The translations under genes were made by a program, and so were the position numbers. The notes below the pieces were generated by a model, which did not search any database, was not told the origin of the DNA, and saw only the letters and a list, made by a program, of their open reading frames with translations. A stretch of DNA of 64,000 nt from Loxodes magnus. Lineage: Eukaryota > Ciliophora > Karyorelictea > Loxodida > Loxodidae. Shown piece after piece: positions 43,011 through 53,161 of this stretch. The stretch spans positions 1-64,000 of the forward strand of contig CAMPDV010002009.1 in assembly GCA_946699065.1 (NCBI GenBank). Reading direction: 5' to 3'. The stretch's first letter is position 1; every line of letters starts with the position of its first letter.

Positions 43011-43367
43011 TTTCCTATTTTTTATCGAGGTTATATTTTTCTTACTTTTTTCATTAAAGGCTACCATTTTTTTCCCATTTAAACATTTTACTGGAGATAG
43101 CTTTGAATCTTTATAGACCTTTTTTGTTCATAATCATGCTTATAAATTTTTAAATTCTTTATCTTCTTGCTTTTAAGTCTTTTGAAACAAAAATATTATT
43201 TTATAAAATGCTTGACAGATTTACAAATAAACTTCTCTTTATCTTTTTTTGTTAATTAGTAAGAATAGAATCTTCCTGTTTATCCATTCTTTTGATTATT
43301 TAATTCTTCAAATCCTTTCTTTACTACTAACAAATTTTCTCAAAGATCAGCTTTAGAATTTTAATAA

Positions 43368-44186
43368 TCACTTAAATATGCATACTCCATTCAAATTCTA
43401 AATAATATTATTAAACTTAGATGGAGGAGCTAGACCAAGATCTTTAAATAATATAACTTCAAAGCGAAAAAAAATCACTAAATTAAAAATTGTATATCCA
43501 GAGTTAAAATCATACAATACGACCAACCAGAGTTAGTTCTTGGTAGTTCAATAAAAATGTTTGGGGCATCCTGTTTTTTTTTTAGTTCTTGCACTCGCTT
43601 AAAAGATTCCCTACTTTTATGCTTCCATCCTTGCTTACATATAGTCCTGTAAATTCCCTTCAAATTTCTTCGCTGCTTTTCTTCGTCTTGTTCTCATATA
43701 TTTTACATCACTTGGATGTGTGGAATATTAATTAAAATAGATAATTTCTTTTGAAAATTCATCTAATATTAATTACCTCTATTTATCTGTCGTCTTCTAC
43801 TTACATTTTATTTCCTTATGTTTAAGATTCTATTCTTTTTTCTCCAAGATGTTTAACTTCGATTTCTTGCTTTATAAATTTTTCTTCGTTGTTTTAACTT
43901 TTTTTCTAAAAGTTTTTTGCTTTAATATTTTAATTTCTTCTTATAGATTACGTATAGCTTTCATAAGTTGTTCTATTACTAGCTATTCATCATTTTTCTA
44001 TTTTTTACATTATTTTTTAATTTTCACTTTTCATATAGTTGCTTTCTTGTGATTGAGGAAGTGAAAAATCAAGATTTTATTACTTGTTTGAATCAGTTTC
44101 CGTTTATTAATTTCTTACTAAGTTTAAGATTATCTTTAGTTTTCTAAATTTTGGAGTTATAGAGACTAAGAAAATTATTATGCCAT
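43368..44186 (-). CDS. Coiled-coil protein with basic and KTGCP segments, unknown family
   Basis: Open for 272 residues if TAA/TAG are Gln and two TGA codons (44,031 and 43,548) are Trp, ending at TGA 43,368-43,370. Starts MAQQFSQSLQLQNLENQRQS, followed by a charged helical stretch (VIEQLMKAIRNLQEEIKILK and more Lys/Glu/Gln-rich sequence to about residue 130). A very basic patch follows (KYMRTRRRKAAKKFEGN), then KKKTGCPKHFYW and a hydrophobic tail. The KTGCP segment followed by aromatic residues weakly recalls the FAR1/WRKY-GCM1 type DNA-binding fold of MULE transposases, but no HNH end was seen. The same frame stays largely open to the array junction with more TGA codons, so the real gene may be longer and cut by the array. 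Neighbouring DNA on the right is retroelement-like. Confidence 0.55.
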
Positions 44187-44310
44187 TAAAGATGACGTGA
44201 TAGAAGAAGAGTTAGAAGTCTCTGATTTTTTTCCTTTATTTATAAGCTGGAAAAACCCTTCTTGAGGTATTTTACCATTTTTTTCACTTTTGTTAAGCTT
44301 TTTTCCGAAA
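44187..44310. other. Intergenic DNA, nothing recognised
   Basis: Lies between divergent coding-like regions. No repeat or structured RNA seen. Confidence 0.4.
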
Positions 44311-44770
44311 AATATTTAATAAAGCAAAAAAAGATAAGCCAAGAAACAAGAGTTAAGAAAATAGAAACAGTTTTGCACCAAATGGCATAATATTAAATTT
44401 CAATGTTCAATAAGTGATTCCAAGAAAATAGACAAATTGCAGAAAATAACAAATATTTTCAAGCAGAAATGCTACAATTAAGGTAGTAAAAGACATCTTT
44501 GGATAGATTGCAGAAAAAATTAATTAATCTGCAAGAAAATTAGAAAAAACTTTATTATCTTTTGACAAACATGTGATAGGAAAATATAGAGAAAGAAGCT
44601 CGATCTGGATAAGTAGCGTATTTCTGCTAGTAAAGTGTATTTTAGCAGGGATTCTGGGGACCTGCTTGCTACTTAGAGGAAGAAACAATTTTAAGAAGCT
44701 TTTTATTTTCCTAAAATTTTTGAAAATTTATTTGAAGTTAGGATAGAATAAAGATTGTTACTATTTATAT
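44311..44770 (+). pseudogene. ORF1 (gag-like) remnant with degenerate zinc knuckle
   Basis: One frame reads as charged coding sequence, for example KKQELRKQKQFCTKWHNIKF, followed by KQKCYNQGSKRHLWIDC at 44,461-44,511. This matches the CCHC knuckle of the intact copy at 48.4 kb (CYYCKSKWHLLQNC) except that the second Cys is a TAA codon. Further coding-like sequence follows to about 44,770 (KVYFSRDSGDLLATQRKK). The position directly before an ORF2-like region on the same strand suits ORF1 of a LINE-type element. Chromatin or RNA binding is known for such ORF1 proteins; here it is inferred. Confidence 0.5.
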
Positions 44771-44929
44771 ATTATTTTCTTACTTAAGAATGTTGTTTCT
44801 TAATTAAGTTACTTAATGTACTTTAAAAACTGAATTTTTCTCCCTTAAAGAAGATAGATTAGTTTGACCAACTTGGTTTTATCTTATTTAGCTTTGCTGC
44901 ATTATTCATATACGAGTTAATTGTCAATT

Positions 44930-47880
44930 TCAATTAGTAATTTACATATTAATTCATTGTGGTTTTTAGCTTTTATATGAAGACGAAGATAATCAATGTT
45001 ACCTTACTCTTAATTTACGTACTTAAAAGCAGTTAAAAGAAATAGGTTTTAGAATTAAAAGCTTTCATTAAAAATTACTGGGAAGAAGAATTGAAATCCT
45101 AAAGTGAAATGAGGAATTACTACGATGGTAGAATGATTTGGATAAAATTAAAGCAGTAGAAGAAGAACATGAACAATAAGTAAAGTAGGACTGATGAATA
45201 AGATGTAAATAAACAGTTTTATTACCTGTATGAAAATATAATAAAGTCATGTTAATTGATATTATTGTTATTAAATAAAAAAAGCTTCAAATGAAAGAAA
45301 TATTTTCAAACTCAAAGGAAATTAGAAAAATTTTATAATAAACAAAAGATAATCAATCCTAAGATTAAAATTAAAATTTTGCAAGTTCTTTATTGATATT
45401 TGCGAAGCCTTTGCATTAAAATAGCTTATAAATTCTTTCTAAAAGCAAAAATAAATTAGTAAGTGAAGAATTTAATAAATCTATAGAAATTCTTAGTTTA
45501 TCAATTTCTACTTTACCACTTATAAAATTAAAAAAATTTAAAAAGTTGTTATCTTATTACGATCCGTAAGGCAGCAATATCAAATGATTAAAAGGTTAGC
45601 TCATTAAGTATGCTTGAGAAGAATATATTAAATGATTTTCTTAAATATTTTAAGACTTAAAAAATTACAGAAAAATTTGAATACTTCTTTCATTTCCAGC
45701 ACTAAAGTCTAGGTTTCAGTGTTAACCTGCCTTTACATGTCATTATTCTGATTGGAAATTGAAAAAAACCTAAAGATTTGACTGAATTCCGAAATAATCT
45801 TAATTTAGGAGAATTTAACTCGACTGTGACATTTGACAAAAAGTATCGTGTTATAAGCCCTTCAAATTCCTGTCTTCAAACTGAAAAACCAGAAGTTAGA
45901 AAAGGGGGATGTCAATTTTGATTTGAAAAAGGATAAAAGAGGAAAATATAAACAAAGAGACCAGGTGAAGCTAGAGTATTACTAAACTTTTATTAGCATA
46001 AAATTTAGTTTCTTTTATTAATCATGGTGTAATCTAAAGGATGTTACTCCTTAATACTTCAAAATGCTCTGTCGCATGTTTATATTGTCTAATGCTGAAA
46101 ATGGCGAGGAGTTGTCTCCTTGAACTGTAATGAGAGGTTCATAGAATATGAAAGAGAAGATAAGCAAAAGTATGCATACAGTGGCTAGAAAGGCTTTACA
46201 GTCACCTATCACTGTCTTTAATGAGGTGCTACATAGACCTTAACTTACTACCATTTGAGTTATAATGGGTAAACGATTTTTCCGGTTCTACTCCAAAATA
46301 CAAAAAGAAACTAGGATTTAACCAAAATTCGATATAGAAGACTCTTTGAATGCAATTAAAACTAAAAATCTTGGTACTTTTAGTAAGTAAAAAGGATGTT
46401 TTTGTTTTATGGAATTAATAATGACGCTCAAATTATGTTTTCTAGCTAATTTTCTATTGAGAAATTTATCCAAGATAACATGAGAAACAAATTTTATTAA
46501 GAAGCAACTATACGATATAGAGACATGCCCACTGCATAGATATTTAGAGAGAAACTTGAAGAACTTCAGAAATTTCTATCAATAAAATATACTAAACTTA
46601 ACAAGGAATACAGGAAAGAAATAATTTCAATCTTTAAGTTTGCAACTTAATCTTATAATTTTCAATATAATCTATTTAAACTTCATTATCCTGTGGAAAG
46701 TGTGCTATATTCATGCGCAAGTAAAGATTCATTTAAACATATCATCAAATGTATCTACTATTTGGACTCACTTAGAAATCTTTCTAATGAATATCCTTGA
46801 AAAAACCTGGAAAACTAATAACTTATGATATAACATTTCACTTCTCAAAAATAAACGGAGGTAATCCTTCAAATAAAATTTTTCACAGAAAGCTATTAAA
46901 AAAATATTTGAAATTGTAGGAAAAAATAAAAATAAATAATTGGAGTCTAAAGAAGAACAACAAAAAGTAAAAGAAGCAACAGGGAAGAGTTGGAAGATGA
47001 AAAGAATCATGCTTGAACTTAATGAACATAATTAAAATGAAGTAACCGATTCATATCATAATTTCCTTCCAATAAAATTTTTATTAAAGTGATTAATTCT
47101 AATCGTGGTGAACTTAATAAAGGTTGAACCACGTAATTAATTAACTAATTAATATATATGAATAAAAAATGGCATCGTAGGAATAACAGACTTCTCCAAC
47201 GAAACCTAGTAATTTACTGACTTTTCCAATGATTCGCATTTGTTATAACTGGATATTTAGAAGCTAGCAAAAGAAATTTAAGACCTTAGATAAACAACTT
47301 TATCTCTTTTGTTAGCCATTACAAATCTTCAAAAGAATGGAATCCTAAATAAGAAATTAATAAATAGATTATTTCCTAAGAGATGGAAAGGTAGACTATT
47401 CAAATAAAATGGAATTTTGATTAGAGGATTAGTTAACTTGAGCATGCCAAATTCAACTAACAATCAAATCTAAATCAGGATGAGAACAGAATTCTCCCTT
47501 TAGCTTCTTATATTAGAAAATAAAAATTATAAGCTGATATTGTAAAAATATAGAAATTTGGTAATTTAGTGCTACAAATTTAAGAAGAATAATACTAAGA
47601 AACAGAAAGAGAAATTTAAAAATTATTCAAGAATTTTTACTCGCCAAGTTGTAGATGTTTCAAAAAGAAAAAATGCTAGCCATATTAAGAAGCTCCATAA
47701 GTTATGGACGTGTTGAGGAGATTTGAGAACTGTCAATATGGCATAATAGGCTTAGAATAAAAGATAAATAAGCAAGTTATAAAGATTTATGATCCATAAA
47801 AATTCGGAAGAATATGACTTCTAAATCTATTGATTAATAAAGACTTCTGCAAACTCTAATTTGTTAGAAACCCGACATGG
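44930..47880 (+). pseudogene. Decayed LINE-type ORF2 (reverse-transcriptase-like), several frameshifts
   Basis: Coding-like sequence moves between frames. The first part (44.93-45.76 kb) contains EILKWNEELLRWQNDLDKIK and KQDWWIRCKQTVLLPVWKY. At about 45,830-45,935 another frame gives KKYRVISPSNSCLQTEK and CQFWFEKG, resembling the RT motifs YRPIS..N and Q.GF.KG. A third frame (46.02-46.40 kb) has VARKALQSPITVFNEVLHRP, like the post-RT region. At 46.70-46.78 kb, SCASKDSFKHIIKCIYY matches the C-terminal Cys/His motif of many non-LTR elements. The tail continues in another frame to about 47,880. No catalytic Y.DD box was found and the spacing suggests the RT core is deleted, so the copy is dead. 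TGA is read as Trp at many points. Confidence 0.6.
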
Positions 47881-47884
47881 GTGA

Positions 47885-48356
47885 CTTCACATTAATATAT
47901 TATTCTTATTATTATTATGTTTTTTATTATTTTTAGTATCGTCATCAGCATCTCTAAAATAATATTGCTCTTGGCAAGTATAACAGCGCATTTTCTTCTT
48001 ATAATTTATTATTATAAATAAATAGGGAGGAGCAAACCTCCAACTAAAACTGACTTAAACTCTAGTGCAAGGAAGTACGTGAAGAGCCAGCCAAGAGAAG
48101 AGAAGAAAAGACAAGATCAAAGAGGCATCAAGTAGCATTAATAATGAAAAATGACAGAAAATAAGGTCTAATAGGGTAGCATTTCGATCGCGACCTATAG
48201 AATACAAAACTCTCAAGGAAACGCTAGCACTGTGGAAGACTTTAGCAAGGAAATTTTTAACTTTGAAAATATTTATTAAAGAGCTGCAAACCCTTGAGGT
48301 GCTACGCGCTCTATAATCTCATTTATTTATTATTATTTATTACTCTTTTTTTACAA
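47885..48356 (+). mobile_element. Retroelement 3' fragment with terminal CTCTATAAT motif
   Basis: Begins with ATT-rich simple repeats after the ORF2 end, then a hairpin GGAGG/CCTCC (about 48,028-48,043). A coding-like stretch containing RPIEYKTLKETLALWKTLA and TLKIFIKELQTLEVLRAL follows. It ends with TTGAGGTGCTACGCGCTCTATAAT (about 48,294-48,317) and ATTT repeats. The segment from 48,199 to 48,317 matches a minus-strand copy at 56,840-56,970 (shared AGAATACAA, CTCTCAAG, GCTAGCA and the terminal motif), which marks it as a dispersed repeat. Confidence 0.55.
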
Positions 48357-49216
48357 TATGCATAGGTACATACAAAAAAAATGGAATAATCTATTCGCCT
48401 TTCCAAAAACCAAATTAAGAACGCAAAAAGGAAAGCTGCGAAACAAATGCAGAGACAACAACAACAAGAAGATAAATCAAGTTCCTCCTCTGAAGGAAAA
48501 ATCATAATCGGAACAATAGAATCGAATCCAGTAAAGGTATAAAAATAATCCGAAATATAAATATAGCTTGACCAAATGAAAACAATAATACAAAATTATT
48601 AGGAAACAATTTACAACCAAGGGGAAAAAATAAGAGAACTAATGAATACTATCGAAGATTAAAATAACGAGCTTCTAATAATTAGACGATAATTGATTTA
48701 GAATAATCTAGTCACGGAATAGTAACTATATGAATAATCTCAATCGAATTTTAAGCAAGAACAAAATATGATTATCGAAAATGTTTCTACATAAGCAAAC
48801 GTTTAAGAAAAATAGAATGACTAAAAGATTAATATAGATTTAATCAAAAGAATCGATTAACTTGAAAAAAAAGTATTTCTGAAGAGATTCAAGAAAAAAC
48901 AAGGCAAACAATGCTATTATTGCAAATCAAAGTGACACTTATTACAAAATTGCGATTAGTGAAGATAAATTTAGATAAAAGAACAATAAAGAACGTTAAG
49001 CATACTCAGCAGACTCTGAATAACCTAAACAGGGATTTACAAGAGAAAACTATTCACATAAAAGACAGAAGATCCTCTGTGGTTCCATCCACATAAAAAA
49101 ATGGCGTGGTATCCATCCACGCTAAAAAAATGGTAGCAAAAACCTGGTTGAAAATCCAGGGAATGCTAAACTTTAATTACTTTTAGTTTACTATTATTAT
49201 TATTATGCATAGGTAC
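48357..49216 (+). mobile_element. Compact ORF1-only retroelement with 13-bp direct repeats
   Basis: Identical 13-mers TATGCATAGGTAC at 48,357-48,369 and 49,204-49,216 flank 834 bp that hold a single ORF and end in ATT repeats. This looks like a target-site duplication round a short non-LTR element. The ORF starts 11 bases inside the left repeat. Near the right end are a tandem 27-29 bp direct repeat (49,079-49,134; each unit has a GTGG/CCAC stem) and a stem CCTGG-TTGAAAAT-CCAGG at 49,143-49,160. No reverse transcriptase lies inside, so it must have moved, if at all, with help from another element. Two related copies lie at 62-63.5 kb. Confidence 0.6.
48381..49151 (+). CDS. ORF1 (gag-like) protein: coiled coil plus CCHC zinc knuckle
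   Basis: 256 residues, with TAA/TAG as Gln and TGA as Trp at 48,933, 48,960 and 49,017, ending at TGA 49,149. Residues 1-50 are basic and Gln/Ser-rich (MEQSIRLSKNQIKNAKRKAA). Residues 60-170 form a long heptad-like helix (QNNELLIIRRQLIQNNLVTE). Residues 178-191 are a CCHC knuckle, CYYCKSKWHLLQNC (C-x2-C-x4-H-x4-C), typical of nucleic-acid-binding gag/ORF1 proteins. The tail contains QWRQIQIKEQQRTLS and RLWITQTGIYKRK. In the related copy at 62 kb the same two Trp positions are TGG, which supports both the code and the reading past TGA. The first TGA sits where Gly is usual in knuckles and where the third copy has Lys, so that one could be a mutation. Alternatively the protein ends at 48,935. 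Confidence 0.7.
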
Positions 49217-49960
49217 TTCACTGTATTCATTGATCCTTTAAACAATTTCTTATTATAATTTTATTTTTCTTAAATTCTTTTATTTGATACTGGAATTGAG
49301 GAAATTTAAATATTTGAGGGATTTAATAAAACTATTTTTCATTCTCATCCAGTTTATATCCCATGTTCGATGATTTGTTATGGAATGCTTCCTCTTAAGA
49401 AGAAAAATATAGGTTTAGTTTTTGGCCTATTTTGTCTATCATTTATTAAAATTTTAATCTTTTATGTTTGAATTCTTATTGTAGGTTTAATATTGTCTAA
49501 TGCAGTGATTATGCAAAAACCTTCTATTGTATTTTATATTACTAAGATGATTACTCAAGTAAATAGATTTCTTTGAATATTTTTTAGTTATTTTATAAGA
49601 GAGGTAGATTATTCTTAGAAGGCATTTTATATATTACTTATATTATAAAAATGAACTTTTGAAAGTATAAAATATTATATGCATCAAATAATGATTTAAA
49701 TTGTTGTGGATAGGTAAATTAGTTTAGTAGTTTAATTATAAACTTTTATTTTCATTAAATTATATAGAAAGATTTACCTTTTTATAAGAAAAGCTAGTAA
49801 TCAGTTCAATCTTTTTTGCAAAAATATTGATTTCCATTATTTTATTATTTCTAATTCACAATGTACTTAAATAGCTTTTATCTTAGAATACAAAAATCTA
49901 CTAATTTTGTTTTGAAAGATGTATCAAATTTTGTTTATTATAAAAATGCTGCCTATATCA
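49217..49960. other. AT-rich spacer, no gene supported
   Basis: No motif, repeat or consistent coding frame was recognised. Short open stretches are what the base composition would give. Confidence 0.4.
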
Positions 49961-49963
49961 AAA

Positions 49964-50500
49964 ATGCCACCTAACAAATAACAGACTTCACTTAACGAAT
50001 TTTATAAAAATAGAAATAATAAATTAAACCAACCTACCTCAACTAAATAAATATTATTCGACTCAAGAATCCTTTGCTCAATTCGTTCAGCAAAGACTAA
50101 GTAATCTATAAAACTAGCTAAAAAAGTAAATTAAGCATTTAAAAATGGAAGAAACTTCTTATATAGTTTGACAAAGAATAAATCATATATCTATGCTAGA
50201 TGATGCTTTTAAAAAACATAATAATAAGTATAAAGATTTTAATTGGTAGACTAAGTAATAGAACTAATACCGCTAATGTTTTAGTTTCTATTTTCTTAAT
50301 CCTTATTTCAAAGAAAACTATTTTAAGATAAATAAGAATAATACCAAGTAGTTACAAATCATAAGATTAGTAAGTAAGCATCTCGATGGAAATTTAACCT
50401 CAAAAATAATAAGATACAAATAAGACTAAATTTTATTGAAGAAGAAATCAGTGCTCCGTAAATCTAGAGGTTAGTGAGAAAGGGATTAATAAATTAAAAA
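49964..50500 (+). pseudogene. Retroelement-like ORF ending in SRGQWERD, frameshifted
   Basis: Starts MPPNKQQTSLNEFYKNRNNK, then the coding-like frame shifts by one base near 50,045 to STQESFAQFVQQRLSNLQNQ and continues through KMEETSYIVWQRINHISML (TGA as Trp). It ends KSRGQWERDQQ at about 50,460-50,490. The end matches QSRDWWERDR of the next ORF, so the two are paralogous at least at their C-termini. Function unknown; the setting among retroelement remnants and the Gln/Lys-rich helical composition suggest an ORF1-like protein. The frameshift could also be an intron that I cannot define. Confidence 0.45.
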
Positions 50501-50533
50501 CTTAGAAACTTTTCTTGTTTTTAGCTTTATGTT

Positions 50534-51420
50534 TAGAATCAAGTTAATTTAACAAATAGCAACATTTTTTGTAGCTTATAAACAGCTAAAATTTACGACA
50601 TTCTTGAGATACTAGATCCAGGAAAAGATCCCCATAAAGTCGCCCACCAAATTGAGATTCTTACTTCTGAAGAGAAAATCTAGAAAATAGTTAAAATATA
50701 ATGTACTCAGAAGTCTCTGTTTTCGTAACCTAGCAGTAAATAAAATGTGATTAGTTGATTAAAATGATGTTGGACCTCCAGGATGACATCAAAAAACTTA
50801 AGAAAGATAAAAAAACTAATGGAAATACTTGATTAACAGAGGAAATCGAATAGAGACTCATGGTTAAAGAAAGCCCCTTAATACCGTCTGAAATATTTCA
50901 TAAAATCAGAATAACCAATATTAAAATTAGCAATAAAAATACAAAGAACTGGACAGTAGGATAGAAATAATGAAAGGGATCAGATAAAATTGAAGCGTAA
51001 AATGGAATTAAGAAAATAAGGAAATACCCAATGATAATAGAAATAAAAGATCAATATTTAACCAAAAAGAGAAACGAAAAGATATTATTACTGTAACTTT
51101 CGAATATAATTGTGAAAACCATGCTAGAATTTTAACAACCTCAAGAAGAGTATTGACTTTTTTAATAGAAGTTTAATTACAAAAAGAAGAGGCAGCAATA
51201 GCTAAAATTAGAAAGAGAAAGTTTATATTGAAAAAAATTCAGAAACTTATACAAATGCAAAAAAAGATATAAAACATTATATAGACGAAAGAATAATTAA
51301 ATTAACACAAACATATCAAAAAAAAGAGTTATAGAGACCTGCAAGCTTTTATATTTAGTCTCTAGAGCAATCTAGAGATTGGTGGGAAAGAGATCGAAAT
51401 ACCTCCAAGAACACAAAATA
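50534..51420 (+). pseudogene. Retroelement-like ORF ending in SRDWWERD, several frameshifts
   Basis: Coding-like stretches occur in three successive frames. They are AKIYDILEILDPGKDPHKVA (50.58-50.70 kb), MMLDLQDDIKKLKKDKKTNG (50.76-51.0 kb), then DIITVTFEYNCENHARILTT (51.0-51.2 kb), and finally TYTNAKKDIKHYIDERIIK with SLEQSRDWWERDRNTSKN (51.23-51.42 kb). Repeated frame changes indicate decay, unless introns are involved. No catalytic domain was recognised. The C-terminal motif is shared with the ORF just upstream. Confidence 0.45.
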
Positions 51421-53161
51421 TTTAATTTCGTATTTTATTGAGCTTTATTTTATTTTTTTTAATCACCATTTTTCTGAAACCTTAAAAATAAATTTAATAT
51501 TTTTTTAATAAATTTAAAATTATTAATATAAAAAATAGATTAAGCCCTTAATAATTACTTTTAAAGGATAGATTAATCGAAAGAAAGAAAGAAAAGGGAT
51601 TTAAGAAGAAAAAATATGTTAACTATAAAAATAAAAAAATGTTTATTTATTGTATACATTTTTATAATTTAAGTAAAACCAATACAAAAATAATTTATTT
51701 TATAAGTATTTTTTAAATTACAATTAACTTAATTTAATTTTCAAATAAATGAAAAAGTAATAGTAATTTTTAATATAACAAATGAAAATATTTTGTCTAA
51801 TATATTTATATTACAAATATTCAGAACTTAATTATATAATTTTAATTTTTACAGTAAATTAAAATATGGAATTTTATTGGTTGTTCTCCTTCCAGAAAAT
51901 CTTCTTGCAGATGAAAACAACAATAATGATTACTTGCCTTTGCATATTATTACTAGCTTGGCATTGTCTTTTTCTGTTTGATTTTTAATATAGCTTAATT
52001 TTATGCTTTTTCTAATGGATTGATATATAAAATTTATGTATTATTTTTTTTTTAAATTTGAAACTTCTTATTTATGAAGATTTATATCTTCCTTCAACCT
52101 ATCATTCAAATTTTGTAAATTTCCTAAGAAATGCTTTCAAGATTTAGCATATTAACATATTTTCTTTGCTTGTAGCTTGTATAGGACTTTCAAGGAGTAA
52201 TAATCACGTTGATCATAAAAGTGGTGGTGCCACGTAAATTTTTTATTTATATAGTAATTTTACTTTTTTATAGCAATATTTGATTGTATAATTTTTTATT
52301 GGTATTTAAGAAGAAAAATGAGGCAAGTAAGATTTGTTTACATAGCATAGAAGTAAATTATAAATTGATAAGCAGGTATAATAGTAAATTTATATATTTT
52401 TACAATGAAAGTTTAACAATTACTTATAATATTAAACACCATTTGTTTAACCGTTTAGTTTTGTTTAATTAAAAAAATAAATTAAATTTATAAAAATACT
52501 TAAAATAAAACAATCTAAACATCAAAGAAGAAAGTAAATAAATATTGCATTGTAAGAAATTTAACATTATTATGAATATCCAACCTTAGGTATTATTCCA
52601 AATACTTTGGTGCCTCTCATTGTATTAATTGTACTTAAAAAGTCTTAAATGTTTATGATTTAATTTAAGATTGTTAGAAATAACTTAATCTAGTTCCTAA
52701 GGTTGAATCTAAAAGAAATAATCTGATAAGAATAAAAGCAAAGCTTTAAATGATAAATATAATAATCTTTAATCATAAAAATATTAATAAAGACAAACTA
52801 TTGTTTTATATTTAAATAGTGATTACAAATAAGCCTGAATATTGACATTTGAATAATTTAATTTTTAGATAGCTTTATAACTGAAATTTTAATTATTGTT
52901 TATTTTATCTAGATTTAAATATTTTATTTATGCTTTTTTAAAGTTGAATTAATTTAATTACTTAAGCTTTTCTTATTTTATATTTTAATATTATATACAG
53001 TAATTATTAAAATTAAGCTATTTTATTTAGTTGCTTTGATAATATATTTATAAATCAGTAATTTAAAAATCTAAATATTATTCTTTTTGCCCCTTTTTGA
53101 AATTAGCTCTATTATACTATATTTTAAATATTTGTAGTCATTTTATAATATTTTTATAAGA
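51421..53161. other. Very AT-rich DNA, no gene supported
   Basis: Mostly A and T with short runs and no recognisable motif. A 62-codon standard-code ORF at 52,284-52,472 has no supporting feature. In the forward frame used by the next feature TGA codons occur at 52,724, 52,751, 52,820 and 52,850, so that frame does not clearly extend this far left. Confidence 0.4.

Noticed and set aside
46640..47010. Standard-code ORFs on both strands (62 and 80 codons)
   Set aside because: They overlap the decayed ORF2 in other frames and lack any motif.
48323..48505. Minus-strand Cys-rich 60-codon ORF
   Set aside because: Antisense shadow of the Gln-rich N-terminus of the ORF1 protein.
50193..50210. MLDDA as a possible reverse-transcriptase Y.DD box
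   Set aside because: No surrounding RT motifs; it lies within an ORF1-like helical region.
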